NCBI GenBank assembly: GCA_900316305.1
Contig: ONCM01000030.1
Coordinates: forward strand, 1-34,163
Reading direction: 5' to 3'
Source: an uncultured Bacteroidales bacterium
GTDB taxonomy: Bacteria; Bacteroidota; Bacteroidia; Bacteroidales; WCHB1-69
DNA: 34,163 nucleotides
Program-made: the position numbers and the translations under genes
Part shown: positions 1-6,294 of the stretch, piece by piece
Layout of the letters: the number at the start of each line of letters is the position of its first letter
Position numbering within the stretch: the first letter of the stretch is position 1
The notes under the pieces: generated by a model
Seen by the model: the letters and a program-made list of their open reading frames with translations, nothing else
What the model was told of the DNA's origin: nothing
Databases searched by the model: none

Positions 1-186
1 GGCGAAAAACATTTCTTTGTACTCCATATTCCGCGACATTTCGCCGTTCTCGGTCATTATGTTGTAAACATCGGGCGCGTTTTGGATTTCCGGACGTTGC
101 GCCGGCCTTACGGCGGTTTTGTAGTGTATTTCTATTTCGGGGGCTTGCGCCGTTTCCGGCTGGCTGTATTTGGTTGTTTGGTTCAT
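1..186 (-). CDS. RadC/JAB-domain-like protein, N-terminal part (runs off the window)
   Basis: An open reverse frame of 62 codons starts at ATG 186-184 and continues past the left edge. It begins MNQTTKYSQPETAQAPEIEI and continues through segments such as HYKTAVRPAQRPEI and APDVYNIM. This layout resembles the N-terminus of the RadC-like JAB-domain proteins of Bacteroidota conjugative elements: a short variable lead, a beta-strand with a K-x-K/R patch, then a D-x-Y/F-N/R-I/L motif. The catalytic JAB motif would lie outside the window, so the assignment rests on the N-terminal pattern alone. In such elements the protein is an accessory gene of unknown role. Together with the small ORF and repeats to its right it suggests the edge of a mobile element. 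It could also be another short accessory protein. Confidence 0.45.
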   Translation of the reverse strand, partial: MNQTTKYSQPETAQAPEIEIHYKTAVRPAQRPEIQNAPDVYNIMTENGEMSRNMEYKEMFFA

Positions 187-243
187 CGTCTTGGGTTTTT
201 GATTGTGAAAGAGGCGTTTTTTTGTCTTTCCTGCCGTTTATCA

Positions 244-274
244 ACGGCGGGGAGGGTCTGAAGTTCCCCGCCGT
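244..274. repeat. 10-bp perfect stem-loop in the leader of the RadC-like gene
   Basis: ACGGCGGGGA (244-253) is exactly complementary to TCCCCGCCGT (265-274) across an 11-nt loop. No T-run follows on either strand, so it does not look like an intrinsic terminator. It lies between the 57-aa ORF and the RadC-like gene, both on the reverse strand. It may be an mRNA structure or a protein site. Nothing else is recognised in 187-443. Confidence 0.5.
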
Positions 275-443
275 GGGGCTGTGTAGTTTTATTTTTCGTT
301 TCTTGTTGTTAATCAGTTTTTTGCACGCTTTTTTTTGAAAAAAAGCCGTTAAAGTATAACGTGTCCCGCCTCTCGCCCTGCCTGCCTTGTTGATAAACGT
401 TTCACACTTGGCACGATATATGAACGAGGGCGGCGGGGCTGGG

Positions 444-617
444 TCATAGTGAAATTAAGTTGTCAATAACTTGTGTGTATGTGTCCGCGCTCATTCGGGA
501 TTCAACGCGGCAGATGTCCGCGTAAACGTCATTTTTTCGGTCATCGGGAACAATGGCGTATAATCTCCAAAGGTTCTTTAACAGGTTCGTGAATCTCAAA
601 ACATCGTCAACTTGCAT
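444..617 (-). CDS. 57-aa hypothetical protein of the mobile-element region
   Basis: The reverse frame starts at ATG 617-615 and stops with TGA at 446-444. It encodes 57 residues starting MQVDDVLRFTNLLKNLWRLY and ending DTYTQVIDNLISL. It is helical in character and mildly acidic, with no membrane segment or signal peptide. I do not recognise a family. Support as a real gene comes from an uninterrupted frame of plausible composition, co-orientation with the RadC-like gene 258 bases downstream, and an AT-rich upstream stretch that could hold a promoter (weak box TATATTAG at 685-678). It could be a small accessory protein of the element or a chance ORF. Confidence 0.4.
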   Translation of the reverse strand: MQVDDVLRFTNLLKNLWRLYAIVPDDRKNDVYADICRVESRMSADTYTQVIDNLISL

Positions 618-717
618 AATCGTTATTTTTTAGGGTTTGAAATTGTCGGGGTTTGTTATCCCCTTTGTTTTATGTCGCTAATATACAACTTTTTACGGAA
701 ACCACCAAATAAAAATG

Positions 718-780
718 AACTTTTTTTGAAAATTATTTCATTGATTATCAGATAGTTGGAAAATAATTTTCAAAAAAGTT
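718..780. repeat. Long AT-rich inverted repeat (22-nt arms)
   Basis: The left arm at 718-739 (AACTTTTTTTGAAAATTATT, then TC) and the right arm at 759-780 (GAAAATAATTTTCAAAAAAG, then TT) are complementary over about 21 bp with one slipped base on each side, around a 19-nt centre. It sits in the AT-rich gap 618-940 upstream of the 57-aa ORF. Candidate roles are an operator, a bidirectional terminator or the recognition site of the element's recombinase or replication protein. No gene was found in 618-940. Confidence 0.55.
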
Positions 781-940
781 GCTCATTTACAATAAATTAA
801 CGGAAATTTTCGCAGATTTTCGGCACTTTTGGCGCAGTGTTATTCTATTGATATTCAGTTATTTACACTATAAAAACAGCACAAACGTGGCACAACGGCG
901 GCACGGCGGGAGCGGCGGCGGCTTGTTAATTGTTAATGAT

Positions 941-970
941 AATTAAAGAAAAGCGGCGGCGAGCCGCCGC
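941..970 (-). terminator. Intrinsic terminator, reverse strand
   Basis: GCGGCGGC (953-960) and GCCGCCGC (963-970) form a 7-8 bp all-GC stem with a very tight loop. Read on the reverse strand the stem is followed by TTTTCTTTAATT (952-941). This would end transcripts coming leftward from the AT-rich gene at 1416-1856 and from the structured region 971-1410. Confidence 0.5.
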
Positions 971-1410
971 CGTCCACGTTGTAAATATCAAGCCGTCCAC
1001 ATTCTGTTTTCATTTGTTCCTTATTGGAGTTCAACGCCATTTATAAACGGTCGTTGTACCGATATGAAACGCCGTCCACCGCTGGCCGAAGCGGTGTTTA
1101 TAAACGTTTGTCGTCTCCTTGTAATCGGCTCGTTTTGGGCGCTAAATAGCCCCCACAGGCGGCTTTTGGCCGCTTGTGGCACACTGTGTTGTAAATATGT
1201 AAACGACTGAAATTCCTGCTATTTATGCCTTTTATGATTTGAATCCGTCCACCGTCCCGCAGGGCGGTGTTGACAGGGTTTATAAACGGGGAAAACGCAT
1301 TCATGCTGGTCGAATGTGTTTTCCCCGTCTTTAATACCGCGACAACGATAGGAATGGTTACGAGCGGCTTGCCGCGAAGTTTGAATGGATAGCGTGCCCG
1401 GTCGCCCAAA
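971..1410 (-). other. Strongly structured non-coding stretch, candidate structured RNA
   Basis: No convincing gene lies here, but stable inverted repeats are dense. A 17-bp stem with one mismatch pairs 1286-1302 with 1312-1328 around the 9-nt loop ATGCTGGTC. CACCGTCCC (1250-1258) pairs with GGGCGGTG (1262-1269) with one bulge. CCACAGGCGGC (1153-1163) pairs with GCCGCTTGTGG (1169-1179) with one G-T pair. CACCGCT (1077-1083) pairs with AGCGGTG (1090-1096). The palindrome GTTTATAAAC occurs at 1096-1105 and 1278-1287, and the word CGTCCAC recurs near 971, 992, 1073 and 1247. It lies between the stop codon of the gene at 1416-1856 and a reverse-strand terminator, so a stable leftward transcript is plausible. 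It could instead be protein-binding DNA of a mobile element. Confidence 0.4.
1238..1410. repeat. Copy 1 of a diverged direct repeat of about 175 bp
   Basis: This stretch aligns in order with 2135-2310. Shared blocks are CGTCCAC near the left end, GGTGTTGACA, the core ATGCTGGTCGAATGTG, then ACCGCGACAACGAT followed by GGAA and GGTTA with single differences, and finally AGCGTGCCC plus GTCGCC. The two cores lie 899 bp apart. Copy 1 ends 5 bp from the stop codon of the gene at 1416-1856. The moderate divergence indicates an old duplication or two members of a family rather than a fresh one. Confidence 0.6.
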
Positions 1411-1415
1411 TAATA

Positions 1416-1856
1416 TTAATAGTAAGAATAAGAACTGCCTTTTGACAATGCAACCAAAGCCAATATGAAACCACACACTATGCTTATTACAGTCAGTATA
1501 ACAAAAAATTTAACCATTTTTCTTATGCTGTCAGTTTTTTCAAGTAGTTCAACTTGAAATTTATCATCGGGGATTGTTTTAGTAGGAGGGCTTACTTTAC
1601 ATATCTCTTCGTATTCCTCATCAGTGACATTTAAAGGAACCCCTTTTATTATCTTAAACCACCCTTTTGAGTCATGGTGTTTATAGCCCCAGTATTTAGC
1701 ATCACCATCACTTGTACTTGGTCCTGCATATTGTTTTTCACTCAAATTTTCATCTATCAAACCTAATTCCAATAGATGTTTATCTTTTTCTTTTTGCTTC
1801 TCTTGCCTTTGTTTTTCATTCTGTTCTTCGATAAATTTAGCTACAATTTCATTCAT
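1416..1856 (-). CDS. Hypothetical protein with a coiled N-terminus and one C-terminal membrane segment
   Basis: 146 residues. Residues 1-40 are a charged, Gln/Glu/Lys-rich amphipathic helix followed by KHLLELGLIDE. The middle carries a Trp/Tyr-rich strand region (YWGYKHHDSKGWFKIIKG) followed by VPLNVTDEEYEEICK. About residues 113-138 form one hydrophobic span (MVKFFVILTVISIVCGFILA) with a short SYSYY tail. Small Bacteroidota membrane proteins of unknown function show the same plan of coil, 'VP-x-x-VTDEEYE' and TM. The base composition is much AT-richer than the housekeeping genes to the right, which fits acquired cargo. It stands alone between the two copies of a diverged repeat and has a TAGTTTTG box upstream. 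Function unknown; a tail-anchored inner-membrane protein is inferred. Confidence 0.75.
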   Translation of the reverse strand: MNEIVAKFIEEQNEKQRQEKQKEKDKHLLELGLIDENLSEKQYAGPSTSDGDAKYWGYKHHDSKGWFKIIKGVPLNVTDEEYEEICKVSPPTKTIPDDKFQVELLEKTDSIRKMVKFFVILTVISIVCGFILALVALSKGSSYSYY

Positions 1857-1881
1857 AACGCTAACATTTAAAAATACGAGG

Positions 1882-1889
1882 CAAAACTA
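1882..1889 (-). promoter_or_regulatory. Bacteroidota -7 box TAGTTTTG for the gene at 1416-1856
   Basis: Read on the reverse strand the box is TAGTTTTG, matching TAnnTTTG. It lies 26 bases upstream of the ATG. No good TTTG at the -33 spacing is visible. Confidence 0.4.
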
Positions 1890-1898
1890 CAAAATATT

Positions 1899-2144
1899 TC
1901 ATTTCCCCACCCTTGCCGGAACAAAACTTCCTCCTTTCTCTTTCAGTCCACCGCCGTACTTAGTCCAGACAATCTTGTCGGCAGCGTCAGAGAAGTGCGT
2001 GGCCTCTTCGGGAAGCACGCCGGAAGTCTTCCGCTCACTGCTCTTGTCTTTTTTCAGCTGGCCGTCCATATCATTAATCGTAGCATCGTTCGTCAAAAGA
2101 AACGTGAAGCAAGGTTGTAAACACTTGCTCATAGATTCGTCCAC
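1899..2144 (-). pseudogene. Possible gene fragment (81 codons), C-terminal piece of an unknown protein
   Basis: A reverse frame ends at 1899 with a protein-like tail: a charged stretch (DGQLKKDKSSERK), then LPEEATHFSDAADKIVW and a Gly/Lys-rich end. The pattern of a charged linker followed by 'H-x-SDA-x-x' recalls the C-termini of some phage terminase-like or other phage-derived proteins, but the match is too short to name. No credible N-terminal domain precedes it, because the frame runs into repeat copy 2. It is either the remnant of a gene whose front was replaced by the repeat or a chance ORF. Confidence 0.25.
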
Positions 2145-2310
2145 TGTTCATCGTTTGCTGGATGGTGTTGACAAGGTGATGATCAACAGCAAGACGCATT
2201 GATGCTGGTCGAATGTGCTTCGTTTTTTCCCTAAAACCGCGACAACGATTGGAACGGTTATGGGCACGGAGCGCGAAATTCGAGTGGAAAGCGTGCCCAG
2301 TCGCCTAAAA
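2135..2310. repeat. Copy 2 of the diverged direct repeat
   Basis: Partner of 1238-1410. It keeps the core ATGCTGGTCGAATGTG (2202-2217) and the block ACCGCGACAACGAT near 2236-2249. The 17-bp stem of copy 1 is only partly preserved here (CGCATT against AATGTG around the same loop). The element therefore seems to be conserved at the loop and the right half rather than at the outer stem. Confidence 0.55.
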
Positions 2311-2362
2311 GAGAAGAAAGCAGCAGTTGTAACATTTAAAAATATTGTATTGAAAAAAAGCA

Positions 2363-2370
2363 TATTTTTG
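2363..2370 (+). promoter_or_regulatory. Candidate -7 box TATTTTTG upstream of prfB
   Basis: TATTTTTG fits TAnnTTTG. Transcription from here would start near 2376, run through a near-palindrome ATGCCGAGGCAT (2379-2390) and meet an intrinsic terminator at 2408-2439, leaving a short RNA of about 65 nt or a prfB leader. No TTTG is found 19 bp upstream. Confidence 0.3.
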
Positions 2371-2407
2371 CCACCGATATGCCGAGGCATATTCACTTTA
2401 AATCCCG

Positions 2408-2439
2408 GCACCGCCAAGCCATTTTTGACGGTGCTTTTT
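2408..2439 (+). terminator. Intrinsic terminator upstream of prfB
   Basis: GCACCG (2408-2413) pairs with CGGTGC (2429-2434); inner CAA/TTG pairs extend the stem, and TTTTT follows (2435-2439). No annotated forward gene precedes it, so it either ends a small RNA started near 2376 or acts as an attenuator in the prfB leader. Confidence 0.55.
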
Positions 2440-2515
2440 GAACCTAATTTGTACCCCGCGTATGCCTAAAATCGCGTATCAATATGAATATCAAACAGAT
2501 GTGAAAGATATAGAA

Positions 2516-2552
2516 TTTACCCCACACAAGCGAAGCGCAGTGTGGGGGTAAA
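2516..2552. repeat. Hairpin plus 17-bp direct repeat in the prfB leader
   Basis: TTTACCCCACAC (2516-2527) pairs with GTGTGGGGGTAAA (2540-2552) with one bulged G. The right part, GAAGCGCAGTGTGGGGG (2532-2548), is repeated exactly at 2570-2586, 34 bases before the prfB ATG. The second copy could compete with the first for pairing. Nothing else is recognised in 2440-2619. Confidence 0.5.
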
Positions 2553-2619
2553 CAGGGACGAAAAGGGAAGAAGCGCAGTGTGGGGGCGACAACAACGATA
2601 ATAAATAAAGTAATAAGAT

Positions 2620-3703
2620 ATGACAACATCCGACCAAATCAAAGCGGTTCAAACGAGGCTCAGTGAGCTAAGGAGGTATCTTTGACGTAGATGCCAAAGA
2701 GCAGGAAATTAAAGACAAAGAACAAATAACCCAACAAGACGGCTTCTGGGACGACCCCAAGGCCGCCGAGAAATTGCTGAAGGAGATCAGCAGCATCAAG
2801 GCGTGGGTGGCCGACTACTACAAAGCTGCCGAGCTGAACGATGAACTGCTGGTGGTCAGCGAGTTCCAGCAGTCGGGTGATGCCACGGAAGCCGAACTCG
2901 ACGAGGCCTACAACAAGACGATGGAGGCCGTGGAGAAGCTGGAGTTCAAGAACATGATGCGCGACGAGGAGGACTCCTTCGACGCCATCCTCAACATCAA
3001 CTCCGGCGCGGGCGGCACCGAAAGCTGCGACTGGGCCGAGATGCTCCTGCGTATGTACATGCGCTGGGCGGAACGCCACAACTTCTCCGTGAAACTCATT
3101 GACCGTCAGGAAGGTGACGTGGCCGGCATCAAGTCCGCCTCCATCGAAATCGAGGGCTCCTACGCTTACGGTTACCTCAAGAGCGAGAATGGAGTGCATC
3201 GTTTGGTGCGCATCTCCCCCTTCGATTCAGCGGCGCGGCGGCACACCTCCTTCGCCTCTGTCTTCGCCTATCCCGTCATCAACGACGACATCGAGATCGA
3301 GGTCAGTCCGGCGGACATCTCATGGGACACCTACCGCAGCAGCGGTCCTGGCGGGCAGAACGTCAACAAGGTGGAGACAGCCGTGCGCCTGCACCACCAT
3401 CCCACGGGCATCATCATCGAGTGCCAGGTAACGCGCTCGCAGTCGCAGAACCGCGAGAAGGCCATGCAGATGCTGAAGTCGCAGCTCTACCAAATTGAGT
3501 TAGAGAAGAAGCGCGAGAAACTCAACGAGATTGAGAGTTCCAAGAAGCGCATCGAGTGGGGGAGCCAGATCCGCAGCTACGTGATGCAGCCCTACAAGCT
3601 CGTGAAGGACTTGCGCACGCAATACGAGACCGGCAACGTCAACGCGGTGATGGACGGCGACCTCGACGGTTTCATCAAAGCGTATCTGATGCAGTTCCAC
3701 TGA
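2620..3703 (+). CDS. prfB: Peptide chain release factor 2, expressed through a programmed +1 frameshift
   Basis: RF2 recognises UGA and UAA stops and triggers peptide release on the ribosome. The gene starts at ATG 2620. After 21 codons the zero frame meets TGA at 2683-2685, and a +1 shift at CTT-TGA-C joins it to the main frame, which ends at TGA 3701-3703. The product is 360 residues, normal for RF2. Residues 199-201 are the RF2 discriminator tripeptide SPF, and residues 244-246 are the GGQ motif of the peptidyl-transferase-centre loop, followed by the usual [10 protein letters not shown]. An annotation starting at the internal ATG 2774 would lose the conserved N-terminal coil. It is the first clearly chromosomal housekeeping gene after the mobile-looking left end, and its expression is expected to be autoregulated by the frameshift. 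Confidence 0.97.
2671..2686 (+). promoter_or_regulatory. RF2 programmed +1 frameshift signal with internal AGGAGG
   Basis: The site reads AGG AGG TAT CTT TGA C. AGGAGG (2671-2676) is a perfect Shine-Dalgarno-like stimulator three bases before the CTT slip codon (2680-2682), which is followed by the in-frame TGA (2683-2685) and C in the +4 position, a weak termination context. This is the same architecture as the E. coli prfB site (AGGGGGTATCTTTGAC). When RF2 is scarce the ribosome pauses at TGA and slips to read GAC. Confidence 0.96.
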
Positions 3704-3706
3704 TAA

Positions 3707-3734
3707 TTCAGAATTCAGAATTAAGAATGAAGAA
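3707..3734 (+). repeat. Heptamer array behind prfB (4 copies)
   Basis: Four 7-bp units in tandem start 3 bases after the prfB stop: TTCAGAA, TTCAGAA, TTAAGAA, TGAAGAA. The rest of the gap to 3856 shows only a weak GC-rich hairpin near 3770-3790 and no gene. Confidence 0.7.
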
Positions 3735-3856
3735 TAATGTAACGGGCAGGTTTTTCTGATTTAGAAAGGGAGCCCGCAGTACGGGAGCGTTTTAAACTTT
3801 GAGCAAATTATCGCGTCTCCATACTATTAAATAGGTTTTCAATAAAAAATCATGTT

Positions 3857-4660
3857 ATGAAAAATCTGTATCGTGATACAAATTTGACGAGCGTGCTTTT
3901 GTTTTTCGGTATGTGTATTTGTGTCTTTACATGTAAGGGACAAGGCAGCTGCGACAATCCACCTTCAAAACATCCTCCGATAGGTTTTCATAAAGACACC
4001 TGTGTCTTGGTGGTTAACGACATTGACTACTTTTTTAAAGGATATAAAATTACGACGAATCAAGAATGCTTAAACAAAGCGGACTCTTTAATTGAAACCT
4101 ATTGCGATTTCTGCAAAGAGCAACAACAACTGAGATATTTCATTGAATACAAATTTGCAGTATGTATGCTCAATCAACATTACGATGAAGGTATTCAATT
4201 CATTACCGAACATCCCGCAAACGAATACGAACTTACTCTACGGAATCGAGAGTTTTATATAACCACTTTGTTAAGCGCAAAATATCTGAAAAACAATGAT
4301 TTATTATCATACGATAGTATCAATAAATCCTTACAGCAAAAATATGAGAGAGACATAAAGGCACAATCCGCATTAGCTAGTGATACGACCTTTCCTGTCA
4401 ATAAGATGGCTCAAAAGCACTATTCGGAGTTATATACTCCAGGATTGGATGATCTGATTCAGAAATATTATATACTCAGGGCTCGGACAGAAGATATCAA
4501 TGTTGTATTGGACGAGTTAAATCAATGTGCTGAGCATTTTTCTGAAAATAAAGGGTCTGATAAATTTTCTTATCATTTTGGTTACCATAGTTTAGAAGGC
4601 CTGATTCTCACCATTAAAAAGATGAGCCTACAGCCTCATCACTTTGAATATGAGTTGTAG
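3857..4660 (+). CDS. Secreted hypothetical protein, AT-rich orphan
   Basis: 267 residues beginning MKNLYRDTNLTSVLLFFGMC. A hydrophobic stretch at about residues 10-27 followed by CKGQGSC looks like a Sec signal peptide; the lipobox is poor because Thr precedes the Cys, so plain secretion is more likely than lipidation. The mature part is helical, with many Tyr, Gln and Glu residues in patterns such as YCDFCKEQQQLRYFIEYKFA and a later AEHFSENKGSDKF. It may form TPR-like helical hairpins, but no clear repeat consensus is visible. I do not recognise a family. Codon use is AT-rich, unlike prfB and ribBA on either side, which suggests transfer or relaxed selection. It appears monocistronic. Confidence 0.7.
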   Translation: MKNLYRDTNLTSVLLFFGMCICVFTCKGQGSCDNPPSKHPPIGFHKDTCVLVVNDIDYFFKGYKITTNQECLNKADSLIETYCDFCKEQQQLRYFIEYKFAVCMLNQHYDEGIQFITEHPANEYELTLRNREFYITTLLSAKYLKNNDLLSYDSINKSLQQKYERDIKAQSALASDTTFPVNKMAQKHYSELYTPGLDDLIQKYYILRARTEDINVVLDELNQCAEHFSENKGSDKFSYHFGYHSLEGLILTIKKMSLQPHHFEYEL

Positions 4661-4741
4661 TTAGTCTCATATTGTGATTTTTTTTTCAAAATATGGGAAT
4701 AAATACTATTTTGCACCCTGAAACATAAAGAACAATAGAAG

Positions 4742-4849
4742 ATGTGCACATATAATATTACAGTGGATGAGAATGTGTTAGCGCACCGTTATCCAAATGT
4801 TGGCAGAGAACAGTTCGGTGAGCTGTTGCAAAAGTGTATGATGACCTAG
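4742..4849 (+). pseudogene. Small antitoxin-like ORF, possibly frameshifted
   Basis: ATG 4742 opens 35 codons beginning MCTYNITVDENVLAHRYPNV and ending at TAG 4847-4849. The opening 'M-C/A-T-Y-x-I-x-(V/L)-x-(D/E)' resembles short ribbon-helix-type or antitoxin-like proteins of Bacteroidales, which are usually longer. In the +2-shifted frame, the bases just before the stop read on as VAKVYDDLVCLT and then stop at TGA, which looks like the expected acidic tail. A single indel may therefore have truncated the protein. No toxin gene is adjacent. The rest of 4661-4938 holds nothing I can identify. Confidence 0.3.
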
Positions 4850-4938
4850 TTTGCCTGACTTGATGTTGAACGGGTTTCGCATTAAGATTGGTGGAAACGT
4901 GAAATATTAAATAATGGAAGCCCCAACGAAAACACCAT

Positions 4939-4969
4939 TCTGAGTGTATTTGAATTTTGTGTATCTTTG
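4939..4969 (+). promoter_or_regulatory. ribBA promoter (TCTG-N19-TATCTTTG)
   Basis: TATCTTTG (4962-4969) is an exact TAnnTTTG -7 box, and TCTG (4939-4942) lies 19 bp upstream, one mismatch from TTTG. Transcription would start near 4975, leaving a leader of about 24 nt before ATG 4999. That is too short for an FMN riboswitch. Confidence 0.7.
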
Positions 4970-4998
4970 CCAATTTTCTGAAAATAGCGATACTAGAT

Positions 4999-6210
4999 AT
5001 GCAAGAGTCTAAATTACAGTCCATTGAACAGGCCATTGAGGACCTGAAAGCAGGGAAATTCGTCATCCTCGTTGACGATGAAGAGCGCGAAAATGAAGGC
5101 GATTTCATCATCGCCGCCCAACATATTGACGCCGACAAGGTGAACTTCATGCTCTCGCGCGGCCGCGGGGTGCTCTGCGTGCCCATGACTTCCGAACGCT
5201 GCCGCGAGCTCGACCTCGAAATGCAGGTCTCCAACAACACCTCCATTCATGAAACACCCTTCACCGTAACCGTTGACCTTTTGGGACACGGTTGCACCAC
5301 GGGCGTTTCCATGCACGACCGCGCCGCTTCTATCAACGCGCTGGCCGACAAGACGATGAAGGCCACTGATTTCGGTCGCCCGGGACACGTGAACCCCTTG
5401 CGCGCCCGTGACGGTGGTGTGCTGGTCCGCGCCGGCCACACCGAAGGTACCGTCGATCTGCTGAAACTCGCCGGTCTGGAACCAGTGGGTGCCCTCATCG
5501 AGATCATCAACCCCGACGGCACGATGGCGCGTCTGCCCGAACTGCTGAAGGTGGCCGAAGAGTATGGCATCACCATCACCAGTATCGAGAAACTGATCGC
5601 CTACCGTCTGGAAAAGGAGACCCTCATCCGCCGCGAGCAGGAAGTGAAACTGCCCACGCAATGGGGTGATTTCCAATTGATTGCCTACACGCAGCTGAAC
5701 AACGGCGCCACCCATCTGGCCCTCAAGAAGGGCGATTGGGAGGACGGCGAGCCCGTGATGGTGCGCGTGCACTCCTCCTGTGCCACCGGCGATATCTTCG
5801 GCTCCTGCAAGTGCGATTGTGGCGAACAGCTGCACCGCGCCATGGAGATGGTGGATAAGGAGGGCAAGGGCCTCGTACTCTACATGAGTCAAGAAGGCCG
5901 TGGTATCGGACTCATCAACAAGCTGAGAGCCTACCACTTACAAGAACTTGGCCGCGACACCGTGGAGGCCAACCTCGAACTCGGCTTCAAGGCCGACGAG
6001 CGCGACTACGGCGTGGGAGCACAGATTCTCCGCGACCTCAACGCCACCAGCGTCCGCCTCATCACCAACAACCCCGCCAAACGCGTCGGCCTCTCCGCCC
6101 ACGGCATCCAAATCGTCGAAACCGTCCCGATTATCATCAAACCCAATAAGATTAATGAGAAATATCTGAAGACCAAACAGGCGAAAATGGGACATAAGCT
6201 CGGCTTTTAG
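4999..6210 (+). CDS. ribBA: Bifunctional 3,4-dihydroxy-2-butanone 4-phosphate synthase / GTP cyclohydrolase II
   Basis: The product (403 residues) supplies both starting compounds of riboflavin synthesis: DHBP from ribulose 5-phosphate (N-terminal RibB domain, about residues 1-200) and the pyrimidine from GTP (C-terminal RibA domain, about 210-400). RibB carries the acidic metal and substrate loop [11 protein letters not shown] at 26-36 and the HTEGTVDL motif starting near 146. RibA carries the zinc cysteines C261, C272 and C274 (spacing 11 and 2, as in E. coli RibA Cys54/65/67), GRGIGL and the conserved end [15 protein letters not shown] 4999 is chosen as start. An upstream in-frame TTG at 4957 would lie inside the promoter. 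No FMN riboswitch is visible. Other riboflavin genes are not in the window. Confidence 0.97.
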   Translation: MQESKLQSIEQAIEDLKAGKFVILVDDEERENEGDFIIAAQHIDADKVNFMLSRGRGVLCVPMTSERCRELDLEMQVSNNTSIHETPFTVTVDLLGHGCTTGVSMHDRAASINALADKTMKATDFGRPGHVNPLRARDGGVLVRAGHTEGTVDLLKLAGLEPVGALIEIINPDGTMARLPELLKVAEEYGITITSIEKLIAYRLEKETLIRREQEVKLPTQWGDFQLIAYTQLNNGATHLALKKGDWEDGEPVMVRVHSSCATGDIFGSCKCDCGEQLHRAMEMVDKEGKGLVLYMSQEGRGIGLINKLRAYHLQELGRDTVEANLELGFKADERDYGVGAQILRDLNATSVRLITNNPAKRVGLSAHGIQIVETVPIIIKPNKINEKYLKTKQAKMGHKLGF

Positions 6211-6223
6211 CTTTTGACCATTG

Positions 6224-6254
6224 ACTGCTAACTACTAACTACTAACTGCTAACT
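6224..6254 (+). repeat. Heptamer array ACTRCTA (4 copies), behind ribBA
   Basis: Units ACTGCTA, ACTACTA, ACTACTA, ACTGCTA plus ACT. The whole 31-bp string recurs without a mismatch at 13999-14029. Confidence 0.85.
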
Positions 6255-6259
6255 CTGTT

Positions 6260-6287
6260 CTATAACCTATAACCCATAACCTATAAC
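6260..6287 (+). repeat. Heptamer array CTATAAC (4 copies), before lepA
   Basis: Units CTATAAC, CTATAAC, CCATAAC, CTATAAC run to 7 bases before the lepA ATG. The array would form most of the lepA leader if lepA is co-transcribed with ribBA. Confidence 0.8.
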
Positions 6288-6294
6288 CATTATA

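Noticed and set aside
1098-1476. Two overlapping reverse open frames (103 and 85 codons) in the structured region
   Set aside because: They overlap each other and the genuine gene at 1416-1856, have no plausible domain, and fall on the repeat and hairpins; treated as non-coding, though one open frame through both repeat copies is noted.
2148-2417. Reverse open frame of 89 codons over repeat copy 2
   Set aside because: No protein-like composition or start context; it arises from the repeat and the terminator region.
2774-3703. prfB annotated from the internal ATG 2774 (309 residues)
   Set aside because: It would lose the conserved N-terminal helix; the frameshift signal at 2671-2686 joins a complete 360-residue RF2.
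4957-4998. TTG start 14 codons upstream for ribBA
   Set aside because: It lies within and just before the TATCTTTG promoter box, and the conserved protein begins at ATG 4999.
4661-4998. FMN riboswitch upstream of ribBA
   Set aside because: No conserved RFN-type elements were seen, and the predicted leader is only about 24 nt.
5014-5937. Reverse open frame of 307 codons opposite ribBA
   Set aside because: Antisense shadow of a firmly identified gene.
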